DNA of 53,117 nucleotides from an uncultured Flavobacteriaceae bacterium (GTDB lineage Bacteria; Bacteroidota; Bacteroidia; Flavobacteriales; Flavobacteriaceae). The notes under the pieces were generated by a model. The model was given only the letters and a program-made list of their open reading frames with translations, was not told the origin of the DNA and ran no database searches. Positions within the stretch are counted from its first letter, which is position 1. Each line of letters begins with the position of its first letter. Both the position numbers and the translations under genes were made by a program. The stretch covers positions 1 to 53,117 of the forward strand of contig CAJQNF010000013.1 in NCBI GenBank assembly GCA_905479625.1, in the 5' to 3' direction. Shown one piece after another: positions 42,541 to 51,018 of this stretch.

Positions 42541-43467
42541 ATGAACAGATCATACCGCTTCATCGTATTGGCAAGCATTGTTATTCTTGCTGTATTTTTC
42601 ATTAATGCAGAAAAAAATGTAAACAAATCCGTTACAGAAGCAAAGGTGCGTATTGATTCTTCTGCGAATGAGCCATATAACTATAAGATTAAGGCTCTTA
42701 AAATTCCTGATGATCTTAGTTTTTGTGGAGAAAAAGTGCAACTGGATAAAACTGATATCCGAGAACGAATAGACAGGGAGTTATTGGTCAATACCTATTG
42801 GCAATCAAACGCTTTATTGTGGTTTAAAAGAACGCATAAATATTTCCCGGTCATAGAACCTATCCTGAAGGAGAAAGGTGTTCCAGATGATTTTAAATAT
42901 CTGGCAGTAATTGAAAGTGATTTGAGAAATGTGACCTCCCCGGCAGGCGCCAAAGGAATGTGGCAAATGTTGAAAGCTGCGGGAAGAGAAAATGGCTTGG
43001 AGATCAACGATAATGTAGATGAAAGATATCATTTAGAGAAAGCGACAAGAGCTGCATGTGATTATTTGATCAAAGCTAAGGAAAGACTTGGAAGTTGGAC
43101 ATTAGCAGCGGCTGCCTATCATGCAGGAAATTATGGTATTGAAAAAAGACTGACAGAACAGATGGTGGATAGTTACTATGATGTTTTAGCAGGAGAAAAC
43201 ACTGAGCGCTATATTCCGAGAATAGTTGCCGCTAAAGAAATTCTTAGTAACCCGGAAAAATATGGCTTTGAATTTGACAATGATGATCTCTATGAAATTG
43301 GCCCTAGCAATTCAGTTAAAGTAGATACGGCCATTACTAATATTGCCAATTTTGCCAAAAAATACAATACGAACTACAAGGAATTAAAGATGCTTAACCC
43401 TTGGTTAAGAGAGAACAAACTAAACAACAAATCAGGCAAATTGTACGAAATTGAGATTCCTGAATAA
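42541..43467 (+). CDS. Lytic transglycosylase (SLT family)
   Basis: A 308-residue peptidoglycan lyase with an N-terminal signal/anchor helix and an SLT domain: catalytic Glu in AVIESDLRN, then SPAGAKGMWQM, and the ALAAYHAG-like block LAAAAYHAGNYG. The C-terminus (ANFAKKYNTNYKELKMLNPWL) resembles a degenerate LysM-type segment. MltD-like by architecture. Follows rfbC by 18 bases, so these envelope genes may be co-transcribed. Confidence 0.91.
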   Translation: MNRSYRFIVLASIVILAVFFINAEKNVNKSVTEAKVRIDSSANEPYNYKIKALKIPDDLSFCGEKVQLDKTDIRERIDRELLVNTYWQSNALLWFKRTHKYFPVIEPILKEKGVPDDFKYLAVIESDLRNVTSPAGAKGMWQMLKAAGRENGLEINDNVDERYHLEKATRAACDYLIKAKERLGSWTLAAAAYHAGNYGIEKRLTEQMVDSYYDVLAGENTERYIPRIVAAKEILSNPEKYGFEFDNDDLYEIGPSNSVKVDTAITNIANFAKKYNTNYKELKMLNPWLRENKLNNKSGKLYEIEIPE

Positions 43468-43514
43468 CAAATAATCAGGGTGAATTGATTCCTTTGAATA
43501 ACAGGTTGACGATA

Positions 43515-44459
43515 TTAAATTTTCATGTCAGCCAATAAGGAACAGACATTATTGTATTCAACGATAATTTCATCCATGATACTGGCTGCAGGTTTTATCT
43601 CATGGATAAGCCCGGCAATCTGACCGATTTCCAGTTCCCCATCATTAAGATCTCCTTCGAACATGCCTTTTTTTGCCCTTCCTTTACCCAATAACTCCTG
43701 CAGAGCACTTGCATCCGCTTGTTGCTGGTAAAGCACCTGAACCTTTTGATAAAATTGGTTCTTTATGAGCCTGACTGGTGTCAATTCTTTTAAAGTTAAA
43801 TGTGTATCTCCATCCTGAGTTTTTACCACTTCCTGTTTAAAATTTATATGCGCTGAAGACTCTTCACTAGCTACGAATCTGCTTCCTATTTGAACCCCTT
43901 CCGCTCCTAGCACCATAGCTGCAAGCATTCCTCTACCCGTGGCAATGCCCCCGGCAGCGATGACAGGTATAGAAACTTTTTCCCTTACCATTGGGATCAA
44001 GGTAAAAGTAGTGGTCTCCTCCCTCCCATTGTGACCACCAGCTTCAAAGCCTTCAGCAACAATGGCGTCAACTCCTGCTTCCTGAGATTTTAAGGCAAAT
44101 TTCACACTGCTTACAACATGCACCACAATAATTCCTTGCTCTTTTAAAAACTTGGTATACAACTTTGGGTTTCCGGCAGAAGTAAATACGATCGGTACTT
44201 TTTCCTCAATAATAATAGCTAGTATTTTATCCATCTCAGGATAGAACAAAGGAATATTGATGCCAAAAGGTTTATTCGTCGTGTTTTTACATTTCTGGAT
44301 ATGTTCTTTTAGCGTTTCAGGATGCATAGAACCTGCTCCAATTAAACCCAAACCTCCGGCATTACTCACCGCTGCGGCTAGTTTATAACCGCTTACCCAA
44401 ACCATACCTGCTTGAATAATTGGATATTCAATACCAAATAAATCCTTAATTCTATTCAT
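43515..44459 (-). CDS. Nitronate monooxygenase-type flavoprotein
   Basis: A 314-residue FMN TIM-barrel enzyme: YPIIQAGMVWVSG, NAGGLGLIGAG, FGINIPL, EGFEAGGHNG with the catalytic histidine, and IAAGGIATGRGMLAAMVLGAEGVQIG. Bacterial members oxidise nitronates or act as FabK-type enoyl-ACP reductases; sequence does not separate them surely. Single gene, convergent with the transglycosylase. Confidence 0.87.
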   Translation of the reverse strand: MNRIKDLFGIEYPIIQAGMVWVSGYKLAAAVSNAGGLGLIGAGSMHPETLKEHIQKCKNTTNKPFGINIPLFYPEMDKILAIIIEEKVPIVFTSAGNPKLYTKFLKEQGIIVVHVVSSVKFALKSQEAGVDAIVAEGFEAGGHNGREETTTFTLIPMVREKVSIPVIAAGGIATGRGMLAAMVLGAEGVQIGSRFVASEESSAHINFKQEVVKTQDGDTHLTLKELTPVRLIKNQFYQKVQVLYQQQADASALQELLGKGRAKKGMFEGDLNDGELEIGQIAGLIHEIKPAASIMDEIIVEYNNVCSLLADMKI

Positions 44460-44559
44460 TTCAATGCTTATTATGTCAAAAATTAGTCCCTATAAATTTA
44501 ATTGCTTTTCTTCAATTTTTGAATGTTTATCTTAGCGAATTACAGAAAATAAGAAGTCT

Positions 44560-45456
44560 ATGCCGCAGGATCAAAAAAGCACCTCATTTGTCAAAACCAT
44601 GATCTATACGATTCTGGCCCTAATGGCATTTGCTGCAAACTCTGTAATATGTCGACTAGCACTTAAGGATGGAGCCATAGATCCTGGCATGTTTACAAGT
44701 ATTCGTTTGTCTTCAGGAGCTATTGTCCTCATTGTATTGGTGCTTGTTTCAAAAGAAAGAAGACAGGAAAAATCAAAAGGGTCCTGGGTCTCAGCTGGAA
44801 TGCTCTTTTTATATGCAGCTGCCTTTTCCTACGCCTATGTTTCATTAGAAACAGGAATCGGTGCCTTGATTATTTTTGGTGTCGTGCAAATTACGATGAT
44901 CGCCTCTTCCTTTATTTCCGGGTATAGGATGAATGGCTTAGAATGGCTGGGCATTTTATTGGCCTTAGCAGGATTTCTATATTTATTATTGCCTGGAGCT
45001 TCTGCGCCCTCCCTAAGTGGTTTCATTCTTATGACCTTGTCGGGTATAGGATGGGGAATCTATTCCTTAAGAGGAAAAAACGCCAAACATCCGTTGGTGG
45101 ATACAGCTTATAATTTTTTAAGAGCATTGCCTTTTCTGATTCTACTGTTCTACTTTTTGGCCCAGGAAAGCAACTATTCAACAAGAGGTGTACTTCTGGC
45201 ATTATTGTCTGGTATTGTTACTTCTGGCATTGGCTATACCATTTGGTATGCAGCCTTAAAAGGTTTGAATTCGATCCAGGCATCAATTGTGCAACTTTTA
45301 GTTCCTGTATTGGCAGCAATTGGCGGGGTTATATTTGTTGGTGAGCTCATCAGCTTTCGATTAATGGCTGCGTCTTTGATGATTCTGGGAGGAATCCTGC
45401 TGCTGATTATAAAGAGAATTCCACCAAAACAAAAGCATAAACAACACTTGTCTTAA
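44560..45456 (+). CDS. EamA/DMT-family transporter
   Basis: A 298-residue integral membrane protein with ten predicted helices in two EamA repeats (first around AANSVICRLAL, second around FILMTLSGIGWGIYSLRGK). GLNSIQASIVQLLVPVLAAI is the conserved penultimate segment. Probable exporter of amino acids or metabolites; substrate unknown. Confidence 0.9.
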   Translation: MPQDQKSTSFVKTMIYTILALMAFAANSVICRLALKDGAIDPGMFTSIRLSSGAIVLIVLVLVSKERRQEKSKGSWVSAGMLFLYAAAFSYAYVSLETGIGALIIFGVVQITMIASSFISGYRMNGLEWLGILLALAGFLYLLLPGASAPSLSGFILMTLSGIGWGIYSLRGKNAKHPLVDTAYNFLRALPFLILLFYFLAQESNYSTRGVLLALLSGIVTSGIGYTIWYAALKGLNSIQASIVQLLVPVLAAIGGVIFVGELISFRLMAASLMILGGILLLIIKRIPPKQKHKQHLS

Positions 45457-45504
45457 TTTTACAAATAAAATTTAATTATTGATCAAAGTTACCTACTTCA
45501 CAGT

Positions 45505-46692
45505 CTAATTGATCACTCCAGAACCCAACAACTCATCCTCCAGATACCAGGCAACAAACTGACCTTCTGTAATTGCTGACTGAGGGTTTTGAAAAGATAC
45601 ATAAAGACCATTTTCTGCTCTATACAGGGTTGCTTTCTCTAAAGGCTGTCTGTATCGAATTCTTGCTAAAACTTCCATGTCTTGTCCAACCTCAAGCGCT
45701 AGATCTTCTCTGACCCAATGAATTTCAGAGGCATCTACAAAAAGTGACTTTCGATACAAGCCCTGATGTTCCTTGCCTTCACCAGTATAAATCACATTTT
45801 CTGTAACATCTGTATCAATCACAAACAACGGTTCAACAGTACCTCCCACTGCCAGGCCTTTACGCTGACCTTTAGTGAAATAATGAGCTCCCTGATGCTT
45901 CCCTACAGCTTTTCCATCCTCGGGAACGTATTGAAATTTCCGGCTGTGAAATTTAAGGGCCTCTTCTTGATCAGAAAATTCAGGTATTACTCTATTGTAA
46001 ATACTCGAATCATTAGGGATTTGAACAATAACACCTTCCTTTGGTTTTAATTGCTGTTGCAAAAATTCAGGTAATCTTACTTTTCCAATAAAGCAAAGTC
46101 CTTGAGAATCCTTTTTCTCAGCTGTTACAAGATTAAGTTCCGCTGCGATCGCACGAACCGCTGCCTTATTTAATTCACCTATCGGAAATAAAGCTTTTGA
46201 TAATTGCTGTTGTGATAATTGACAAAGAAAATAAGATTGATCCTTATTATTGTCCTTTCCAGCCAAAAGGCTATACACCATTTCACCATCAATCTCTTGC
46301 TCTGATTTCCTGCAATAATGGCCGGTCGCTACATAATCTGCATTAAGGTCCATGGCAATATCCATAAAAACGTCAAATTTAATCTCTCGATTACATAAAA
46401 CATCAGGATTTGGGGTTCTGCCCATCTCATATTCCCTAAACATATAATCAACGATCCTCTCTTTGTATTGCTCACTTAAATCTACAACCTGAAATGGAAT
46501 GCCTAATTTTTCTGCAACTAGCATTGCATCATTACTGTCTTCCAGCCAAGGGCATTCATTTGAAATTGTCACTGTATCATCATGCCAGTTTTTCATGAAC
46601 AGCCCAATAACTTCATAACCCTGTTGCTTAAGCAAATAAGCAGCAACACTTGAATCAACTCCTCCTGATAAACCTACAATAACTCTTTTCAT
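45505..46692 (-). CDS. mnmA: tRNA-specific 2-thiouridylase
   Basis: A 395-residue enzyme that puts sulfur on U34 of Glu, Gln and Lys tRNAs. The PP-loop [13 protein letters not shown] starts the protein; catalytic cysteines lie in [12 protein letters not shown] and [10 protein letters not shown]. The C-terminal beta domain ([14 protein letters not shown]) is complete. It has a promoter at 46714-46747. Confidence 0.96.
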   Translation of the reverse strand: MKRVIVGLSGGVDSSVAAYLLKQQGYEVIGLFMKNWHDDTVTISNECPWLEDSNDAMLVAEKLGIPFQVVDLSEQYKERIVDYMFREYEMGRTPNPDVLCNREIKFDVFMDIAMDLNADYVATGHYCRKSEQEIDGEMVYSLLAGKDNNKDQSYFLCQLSQQQLSKALFPIGELNKAAVRAIAAELNLVTAEKKDSQGLCFIGKVRLPEFLQQQLKPKEGVIVQIPNDSSIYNRVIPEFSDQEEALKFHSRKFQYVPEDGKAVGKHQGAHYFTKGQRKGLAVGGTVEPLFVIDTDVTENVIYTGEGKEHQGLYRKSLFVDASEIHWVREDLALEVGQDMEVLARIRYRQPLEKATLYRAENGLYVSFQNPQSAITEGQFVAWYLEDELLGSGVIN

Positions 46693-46713
46693 CGACTAAA
46701 AAATTAGCGTCGG

Positions 46714-46747
46714 CAAAGATACGAAAAACTAACAATTTTATCGGCAA
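46714..46747 (-). promoter_or_regulatory. Promoter of mnmA
   Basis: Minus strand: TTG (46747-46745), 23-base spacer, TATCTTTG (46721-46714). The -33 box is partial and the spacer long, but the -7 box is identical to that of tRNA-His. Confidence 0.5.
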
Positions 46748-46798
46748 GTCGAAGGTCTTGTTTTAACTTGCATTAAATTTTGAAGATTGTACTATGAA

Positions 46799-47491
46799 TT
46801 AATCCTCTCTCTTTGGTTTTAAGGCCGGTTGTTCTGTACTGACCAATTCACCATCCACATAATTTTCCCAGGTACCGACCCTTAAATCGTCCTTAAACGG
46901 ACCTTTTTTGATCAGATCCCCAGTTTTTCGACTGTAGTATATGGCCATTCCGTTTAATTTACCATTGGCATAATTAAAATCCTGATAAAGAAATCCCTTT
47001 ATCGAGTATTTCTTATAATTGCCATGTTGCAACCCATTTTTATATGCTGTGACCTCAGTTGGTTCTCCTGTCAAATAAAAGGTTTTATAATCACCGTCAA
47101 GTTTTCCATTCACATAATTCTCTTCACTCATCACAGATTTCCCATCCGGATGATAGTACAACCATTTTCCTTCCCTTTCTTTTCCTTTCATCATACCATT
47201 GCTCTCTAAGGCACCCGATGGCGTATAAAAACTGACCTTTGCAAGATCACTCTGGTCTTCATATTCTCTAACAAGTATTGGAAAGTCTGAATTTGACGCT
47301 GAATAATATTTGAACACACCAATTTCTTTTCCATGATCAAAAGTTCCGGAATACCGGATACGGTTGTTATTATAATGCTTTCTCCAAACACCATGTCGTT
47401 TACCTTCAGCATCCATTTGGTTAATATCCCCCTGAGCTTGGCCAATAAAAACACTTAAAAAACAGATTAAAAACAGGATATATCTATACAT
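46799..47491 (-). CDS. Exported MORN-repeat (YwqK-like) protein
   Basis: A 230-residue protein with a signal peptide (cut after IGQAQ) and repeated MORN units such as GKRHGVWRKHY, GKLDGDYKTFY and GKLNGMAIYYS, about eight in total. The YwqK family is often labelled as an antitoxin in databases, but no toxin gene is adjacent and the protein is exported, so that label should not be trusted. Possibly envelope-associated binding protein. Confidence 0.82.
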   Translation of the reverse strand: MYRYILFLICFLSVFIGQAQGDINQMDAEGKRHGVWRKHYNNNRIRYSGTFDHGKEIGVFKYYSASNSDFPILVREYEDQSDLAKVSFYTPSGALESNGMMKGKEREGKWLYYHPDGKSVMSEENYVNGKLDGDYKTFYLTGEPTEVTAYKNGLQHGNYKKYSIKGFLYQDFNYANGKLNGMAIYYSRKTGDLIKKGPFKDDLRVGTWENYVDGELVSTEQPALKPKRED

Positions 47492-47687
47492 TCAATTGAT
47501 TTTTCTAATTAAATAACTCTAAAAATGGTAAATTGTTGTTCAAATTTGTATTCTCAAAACAAGGGTAAAAATAGAAATATTTTTTAATTTTAATTGCTGA
47601 TCTAAAATAGATCATTCAACAAATAAGGCATTTAGTAAAAAACCAATGAAAATAATGCTTTTCAATATGATTGCCAATTGAAAAAAT

Positions 47688-48242
47688 ATGGATGACAAAC
47701 ATCTTATCAGTATTCTAAAAGGAATAAAGAACGCCAAAAGAATCTACCGCGACAAAGCCGCTGAGGACATACTTGAAAATCTTGACTTGATCCCAAAACT
47801 AATTGACAAGATCTATGACATAGAAGACCCTCTTCATATCAAAGCTGCCTGGATACTTGAGCTTGTATGTTTGGAACATATTATGCTTATAAACCCTTAT
47901 ATCCATCAATTTATCAACGGCATGTCGACCTTAAAACATGAGAGTTCCTTACGACCTGTTTCCAAAGTTTGCAGTCTTTGGAGTGCGTATTATTTTTCAG
48001 AAAGCCCCGATGAAGTATTTATTTCAGAACAAGATATAGAACAAATCATTTCCTGTAATTTTGATTGGCTTATTGAAGATCACAAAGTCGCTACCCAAGT
48101 ATATGCTATGGACTCACTAAAATTATGGGGAAATAAAGAAAATTGGGTCCATCAGGAATTGAAATCTGTGCTTCAGAAAGATGCATATGCGGGAAGCAGC
48201 GGGTACAAGGCGCATGCCAGGAAAATATTAAAAAATCTATAA
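47688..48242 (+). CDS. Helical (HEAT-like) protein upstream of purB, function unknown
   Basis: A 184-residue soluble all-helical protein with repeat-like segments (IEDPLHIKAAWILELVCLE; LIEDHKVATQVYAMDSLKLW). I recall similar proteins next to purB in Flavobacteriaceae, sometimes wrongly named adenylosuccinate lyase; it has none of that enzyme's motifs. A separate -7 box precedes purB, so co-transcription is possible but not required. Confidence 0.78.
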   Translation: MDDKHLISILKGIKNAKRIYRDKAAEDILENLDLIPKLIDKIYDIEDPLHIKAAWILELVCLEHIMLINPYIHQFINGMSTLKHESSLRPVSKVCSLWSAYYFSESPDEVFISEQDIEQIISCNFDWLIEDHKVATQVYAMDSLKLWGNKENWVHQELKSVLQKDAYAGSSGYKAHARKILKNL

Positions 48243-48272
48243 AAGAATGCTATTTAAAATAGACTAATGCCC

Positions 48273-48280
48273 TATTTTTG
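48273..48280 (+). promoter_or_regulatory. -7 promoter box for purB
   Basis: TATTTTTG, 24 bases before the purB ATG, in the 61-base gap after the helical-protein gene. No -33 TTTG. Confidence 0.5.
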
Positions 48281-48303
48281 CACTTTACAATAAACCTATT
48301 AAG

Positions 48304-49647
48304 ATGAATTTGACAACCTTGAATGCTATTTCTCCAATTGACGGGAGATACAGAAGTAAAATCGAAGGACTTTCCGCCTTTTTCTCGGAGGAAGCCTTAA
48401 TTAAATACAGGGTTAAAATTGAAATTGAATATTTTATCGCACTTTGTCAGATTCCTCTTCCCCAATTACAGCGTTTTGATTCAGCACTTTTCAGTACTTT
48501 AAAGGCTATCTATGAGAATTTCTCTACCCAAGACGCCTTAAGAATTAAGGAGATAGAAGCTGTTACAAACCACGATGTCAAAGCTGTTGAGTATTTTATC
48601 AAAGAAAAGTTTGACGATCTGAACCTTGAAAAATACAAGGAGTTTATCCATTTTGGACTTACATCTCAGGATATAAACAATACGGCAGTTCCACTATCTT
48701 TAAAAGATGCATACGAAAGTATTTATATACCGGAAATAAAGACCTTGATTGAAAAACTTACGTCGCTTTCAGACGACTGGAGTGGGATTTCCATGCTAGC
48801 CAAAACTCATGGACAGCCAGCCTCGCCTACAAGACTTGGAAAAGAAATCTATGTTTTTGTGGAAAGGATCAAGCAACAATTAAAATTGTTAAATGATATA
48901 CCCTTCGCGGCTAAATTTGGAGGCGCTACAGGAAACTTTAATGCCCATAAAGTAGCTTATCCAAATCAGGATTGGAAGGCATTTGGAAGTCATTTTGTTC
49001 AGGATACCCTGGGATTGTCACATTCTTTCCCAACTACCCAGATCGAACATTATGACCATCTGGCTGCCTTATTCGATGGTCTAAAAAGGATCAATACCAT
49101 TATCATTGACCTTAACAGGGATTTTTGGCAGTATATTTCAATGAATTATTTCAAACAAAAGATAAAACAAGGAGAAGTCGGTTCTTCGGCAATGCCTCAC
49201 AAAGTAAACCCTATTGATTTTGAAAATAGTGAAGGTAACCTTGGTATAGCCAATGCCATCTTTGAGCATTTATCGGCAAAGCTACCGATTTCAAGGTTGC
49301 AAAGAGATCTTACGGATTCTACCGTATTAAGAAATATTGGGGTTCCAATGGGGCATACTATAATCTCAATCACCTCAACCCTAAAAGGCTTAAATAAATT
49401 GTTACTGAACCAGGAAGCCTTTGACAAGGATCTTGAAGATAACTGGGCAGTTGCAGCAGAAGCAATTCAAACGATTTTGAGACGGGAGGCCTATCCTGAC
49501 CCTTATGAAGCATTGAAAGGTCTTACTAGGACTAATGCAAAAATCAACCAAAAGTCGATTGCAGACTTTATTGACACGCTTGAAGTAACTGAGGATATTA
49601 AAAATGAATTAAAAGCCATAACTCCTCATAATTATACAGGAATTTAA
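48304..49647 (+). CDS. purB: Adenylosuccinate lyase
   Basis: A 447-residue fumarase-superfamily lyase acting twice in purine synthesis (SAICAR and adenylosuccinate cleavage). Start region LNAISPIDGRYRSK, histidines in NHDVKAVEYF and TSQDINNTA, AKTHGQPASPTRLGKE, and the signature GSSAMPHKVNPIDFEN are conserved. It is of the longer E. coli-like type. Followed 10 bases later by a lipoprotein gene. Confidence 0.97.
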   Translation: MNLTTLNAISPIDGRYRSKIEGLSAFFSEEALIKYRVKIEIEYFIALCQIPLPQLQRFDSALFSTLKAIYENFSTQDALRIKEIEAVTNHDVKAVEYFIKEKFDDLNLEKYKEFIHFGLTSQDINNTAVPLSLKDAYESIYIPEIKTLIEKLTSLSDDWSGISMLAKTHGQPASPTRLGKEIYVFVERIKQQLKLLNDIPFAAKFGGATGNFNAHKVAYPNQDWKAFGSHFVQDTLGLSHSFPTTQIEHYDHLAALFDGLKRINTIIIDLNRDFWQYISMNYFKQKIKQGEVGSSAMPHKVNPIDFENSEGNLGIANAIFEHLSAKLPISRLQRDLTDSTVLRNIGVPMGHTIISITSTLKGLNKLLLNQEAFDKDLEDNWAVAAEAIQTILRREAYPDPYEALKGLTRTNAKINQKSIADFIDTLEVTEDIKNELKAITPHNYTGI

Positions 49648-49657
49648 ACTTCTTTCT

Positions 49658-50026
49658 ATGCGGTACTTTTTAATTTTTGGATTACTTTTCTTTACGGCAT
49701 CATGTATCAATAATGGCAAGATACGCATGGATGATTTCAAGCAAGGTAAATTCAAAACAGTCCTGGACGATAAGGAGACTGTGTCTTTTGCAACGCGTAA
49801 TGACTCCATTCAAATTGAAGATTTTAATGGAATAAAGGATACTTTTAATATTAAATGGCTCGATCAATTTGAATATGTCTTGACCAAAAGAGCTCCTAAA
49901 ACACTACTTGACAGCACTCCTTTTTATGTAAAAATCACGAGTGTCAAACAAGACTCCTATTCATTTAATGCTTATTACAAGGGATCTAATTTTAAACAAA
50001 AAGGGAAGGCCTATAAACTGGAATAA
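49658..50026 (+). CDS. Small lipoprotein, function unknown
   Basis: A 122-residue protein with a lipoprotein signal (lipobox TASC) and a beta-rich body, with segments such as FKTVLDDKETVSFA and PFYVKITSVKQDSY. It lies 10 bases after purB and 25 before the terC-type gene, so it is probably on the same transcript. I do not recognise a characterised relative. Confidence 0.8.
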   Translation: MRYFLIFGLLFFTASCINNGKIRMDDFKQGKFKTVLDDKETVSFATRNDSIQIEDFNGIKDTFNIKWLDQFEYVLTKRAPKTLLDSTPFYVKITSVKQDSYSFNAYYKGSNFKQKGKAYKLE

Positions 50027-50051
50027 CACGAATATTAATATCACCTGAATT

Positions 50052-50828
50052 ATGGAAATATTTTTACACGTCGAAACATGGGTAGCACTGCTTACGCTAA
50101 CTTTTCTAGAAATTGTACTTGGTATCGATAACATTATTTTTATTTCGATTACTGCCGGAAAACTCCCAAAAAATAAAATACGTAAAGCAACTAATATTGG
50201 ATTGTTTTTTGCCATGATCTTTAGAATATTGTTGTTGATTGGTGTCTCGTATATTATCGCGATGAAGGAGCCTCTGTTTACCATAGATCTATCCTGGTTC
50301 CAAGCAGGTGTTTCTGGTCAAAGCCTTATTCTGTTAGGGGGCGGCTTCTTTTTATTGTATAAAAGCACCCATGAAATACATCAAAAGGTAGAAGGTTCAA
50401 CAGATGAAACGATTCAAGAAAATGGCATACAGTCATCATTTACAAAAGTCATAATCCAAATTGTGTTAATTGATATTGTTTTTTCCTTTGACTCTGTTTT
50501 AACAGCTGTCGGCATGACCAATGGTCTAGAAGGTGCTTTATTAATTATGATCATCGCTGTTGTTGTTTCTATTCTTATCATGATGATCTTTGCTGCAGCT
50601 GTAGGGAAGTTTGTCAACAAACATCCTACCGTACAAATGCTGGCATTGTCTTTTCTTATCCTTATTGGCTTTATGCTGGTTACGGAAAGTGCCCATCTTT
50701 CGAACGCTGTAATTTTCGGTCAGCATGTAGGGGCCATCCCAAAAGGCTATTTATACTTCGCTATCGCTTTTTCACTTGGAGTTGAAGCCCTGAATATGAG
50801 GGTTAGAAAGTTGATAAGGAAATCATAA
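50052..50828 (+). CDS. TerC-family integral membrane protein
   Basis: A 258-residue protein with about seven helices and the TerC acidic motifs EIVLGIDNIIFIS and FSFDSVLTAVGM. TerC proteins are linked to metal (often manganese) export that protects exported proteins from mismetallation; that role is family knowledge, not shown here. The C-terminus MRVRKLIRK is typical. Confidence 0.92.
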   Translation: MEIFLHVETWVALLTLTFLEIVLGIDNIIFISITAGKLPKNKIRKATNIGLFFAMIFRILLLIGVSYIIAMKEPLFTIDLSWFQAGVSGQSLILLGGGFFLLYKSTHEIHQKVEGSTDETIQENGIQSSFTKVIIQIVLIDIVFSFDSVLTAVGMTNGLEGALLIMIIAVVVSILIMMIFAAAVGKFVNKHPTVQMLALSFLILIGFMLVTESAHLSNAVIFGQHVGAIPKGYLYFAIAFSLGVEALNMRVRKLIRKS

Positions 50829-50956
50829 ACACTTGTTTATCGCTACTCTTGTACCTGTCAATTTCAATTGATAGCGGCTTTTAAAAGGAATTTATAAAAC
50901 AACCCTTTAAACAGGTAATCGCTGCAATACAACATTTCAACTTCGGGAACTGTACC

Positions 50957-50969
50957 CTAAGTTACTTAG
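50957..50969. promoter_or_regulatory. Perfect palindrome, candidate operator of the efflux operon
   Basis: CTAAGT-T-ACTTAG, a 13-base inverted repeat 18 bases upstream of the -7 box at 50988, thus over the -33 region. Size and place suit a TetR- or MarR-type repressor; no such regulator gene is in the window. Confidence 0.45.
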
Positions 50970-50987
50970 ACAAGTTCGAAGCGGCTC

Positions 50988-50995
50988 TAGCTTTG
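50988..50995 (+). promoter_or_regulatory. -7 promoter box of the efflux operon
   Basis: TAGCTTTG, a match to TAnnTTTG, 23 bases before the tolC-type ATG at 51019. Confidence 0.5.
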
Positions 50996-51018
50996 CATGG
51001 AATTAATTGAACAAATCA

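Noticed and set aside
50841-50876. Terminator after the terC-type gene (CGCTA/TAGCG with nested TCAATT/AATTGA)
   Set aside because: The inner stem has a two-base loop, a 12-base bulge is needed on one side and the T-run is weak, so it is not listed as a terminator.
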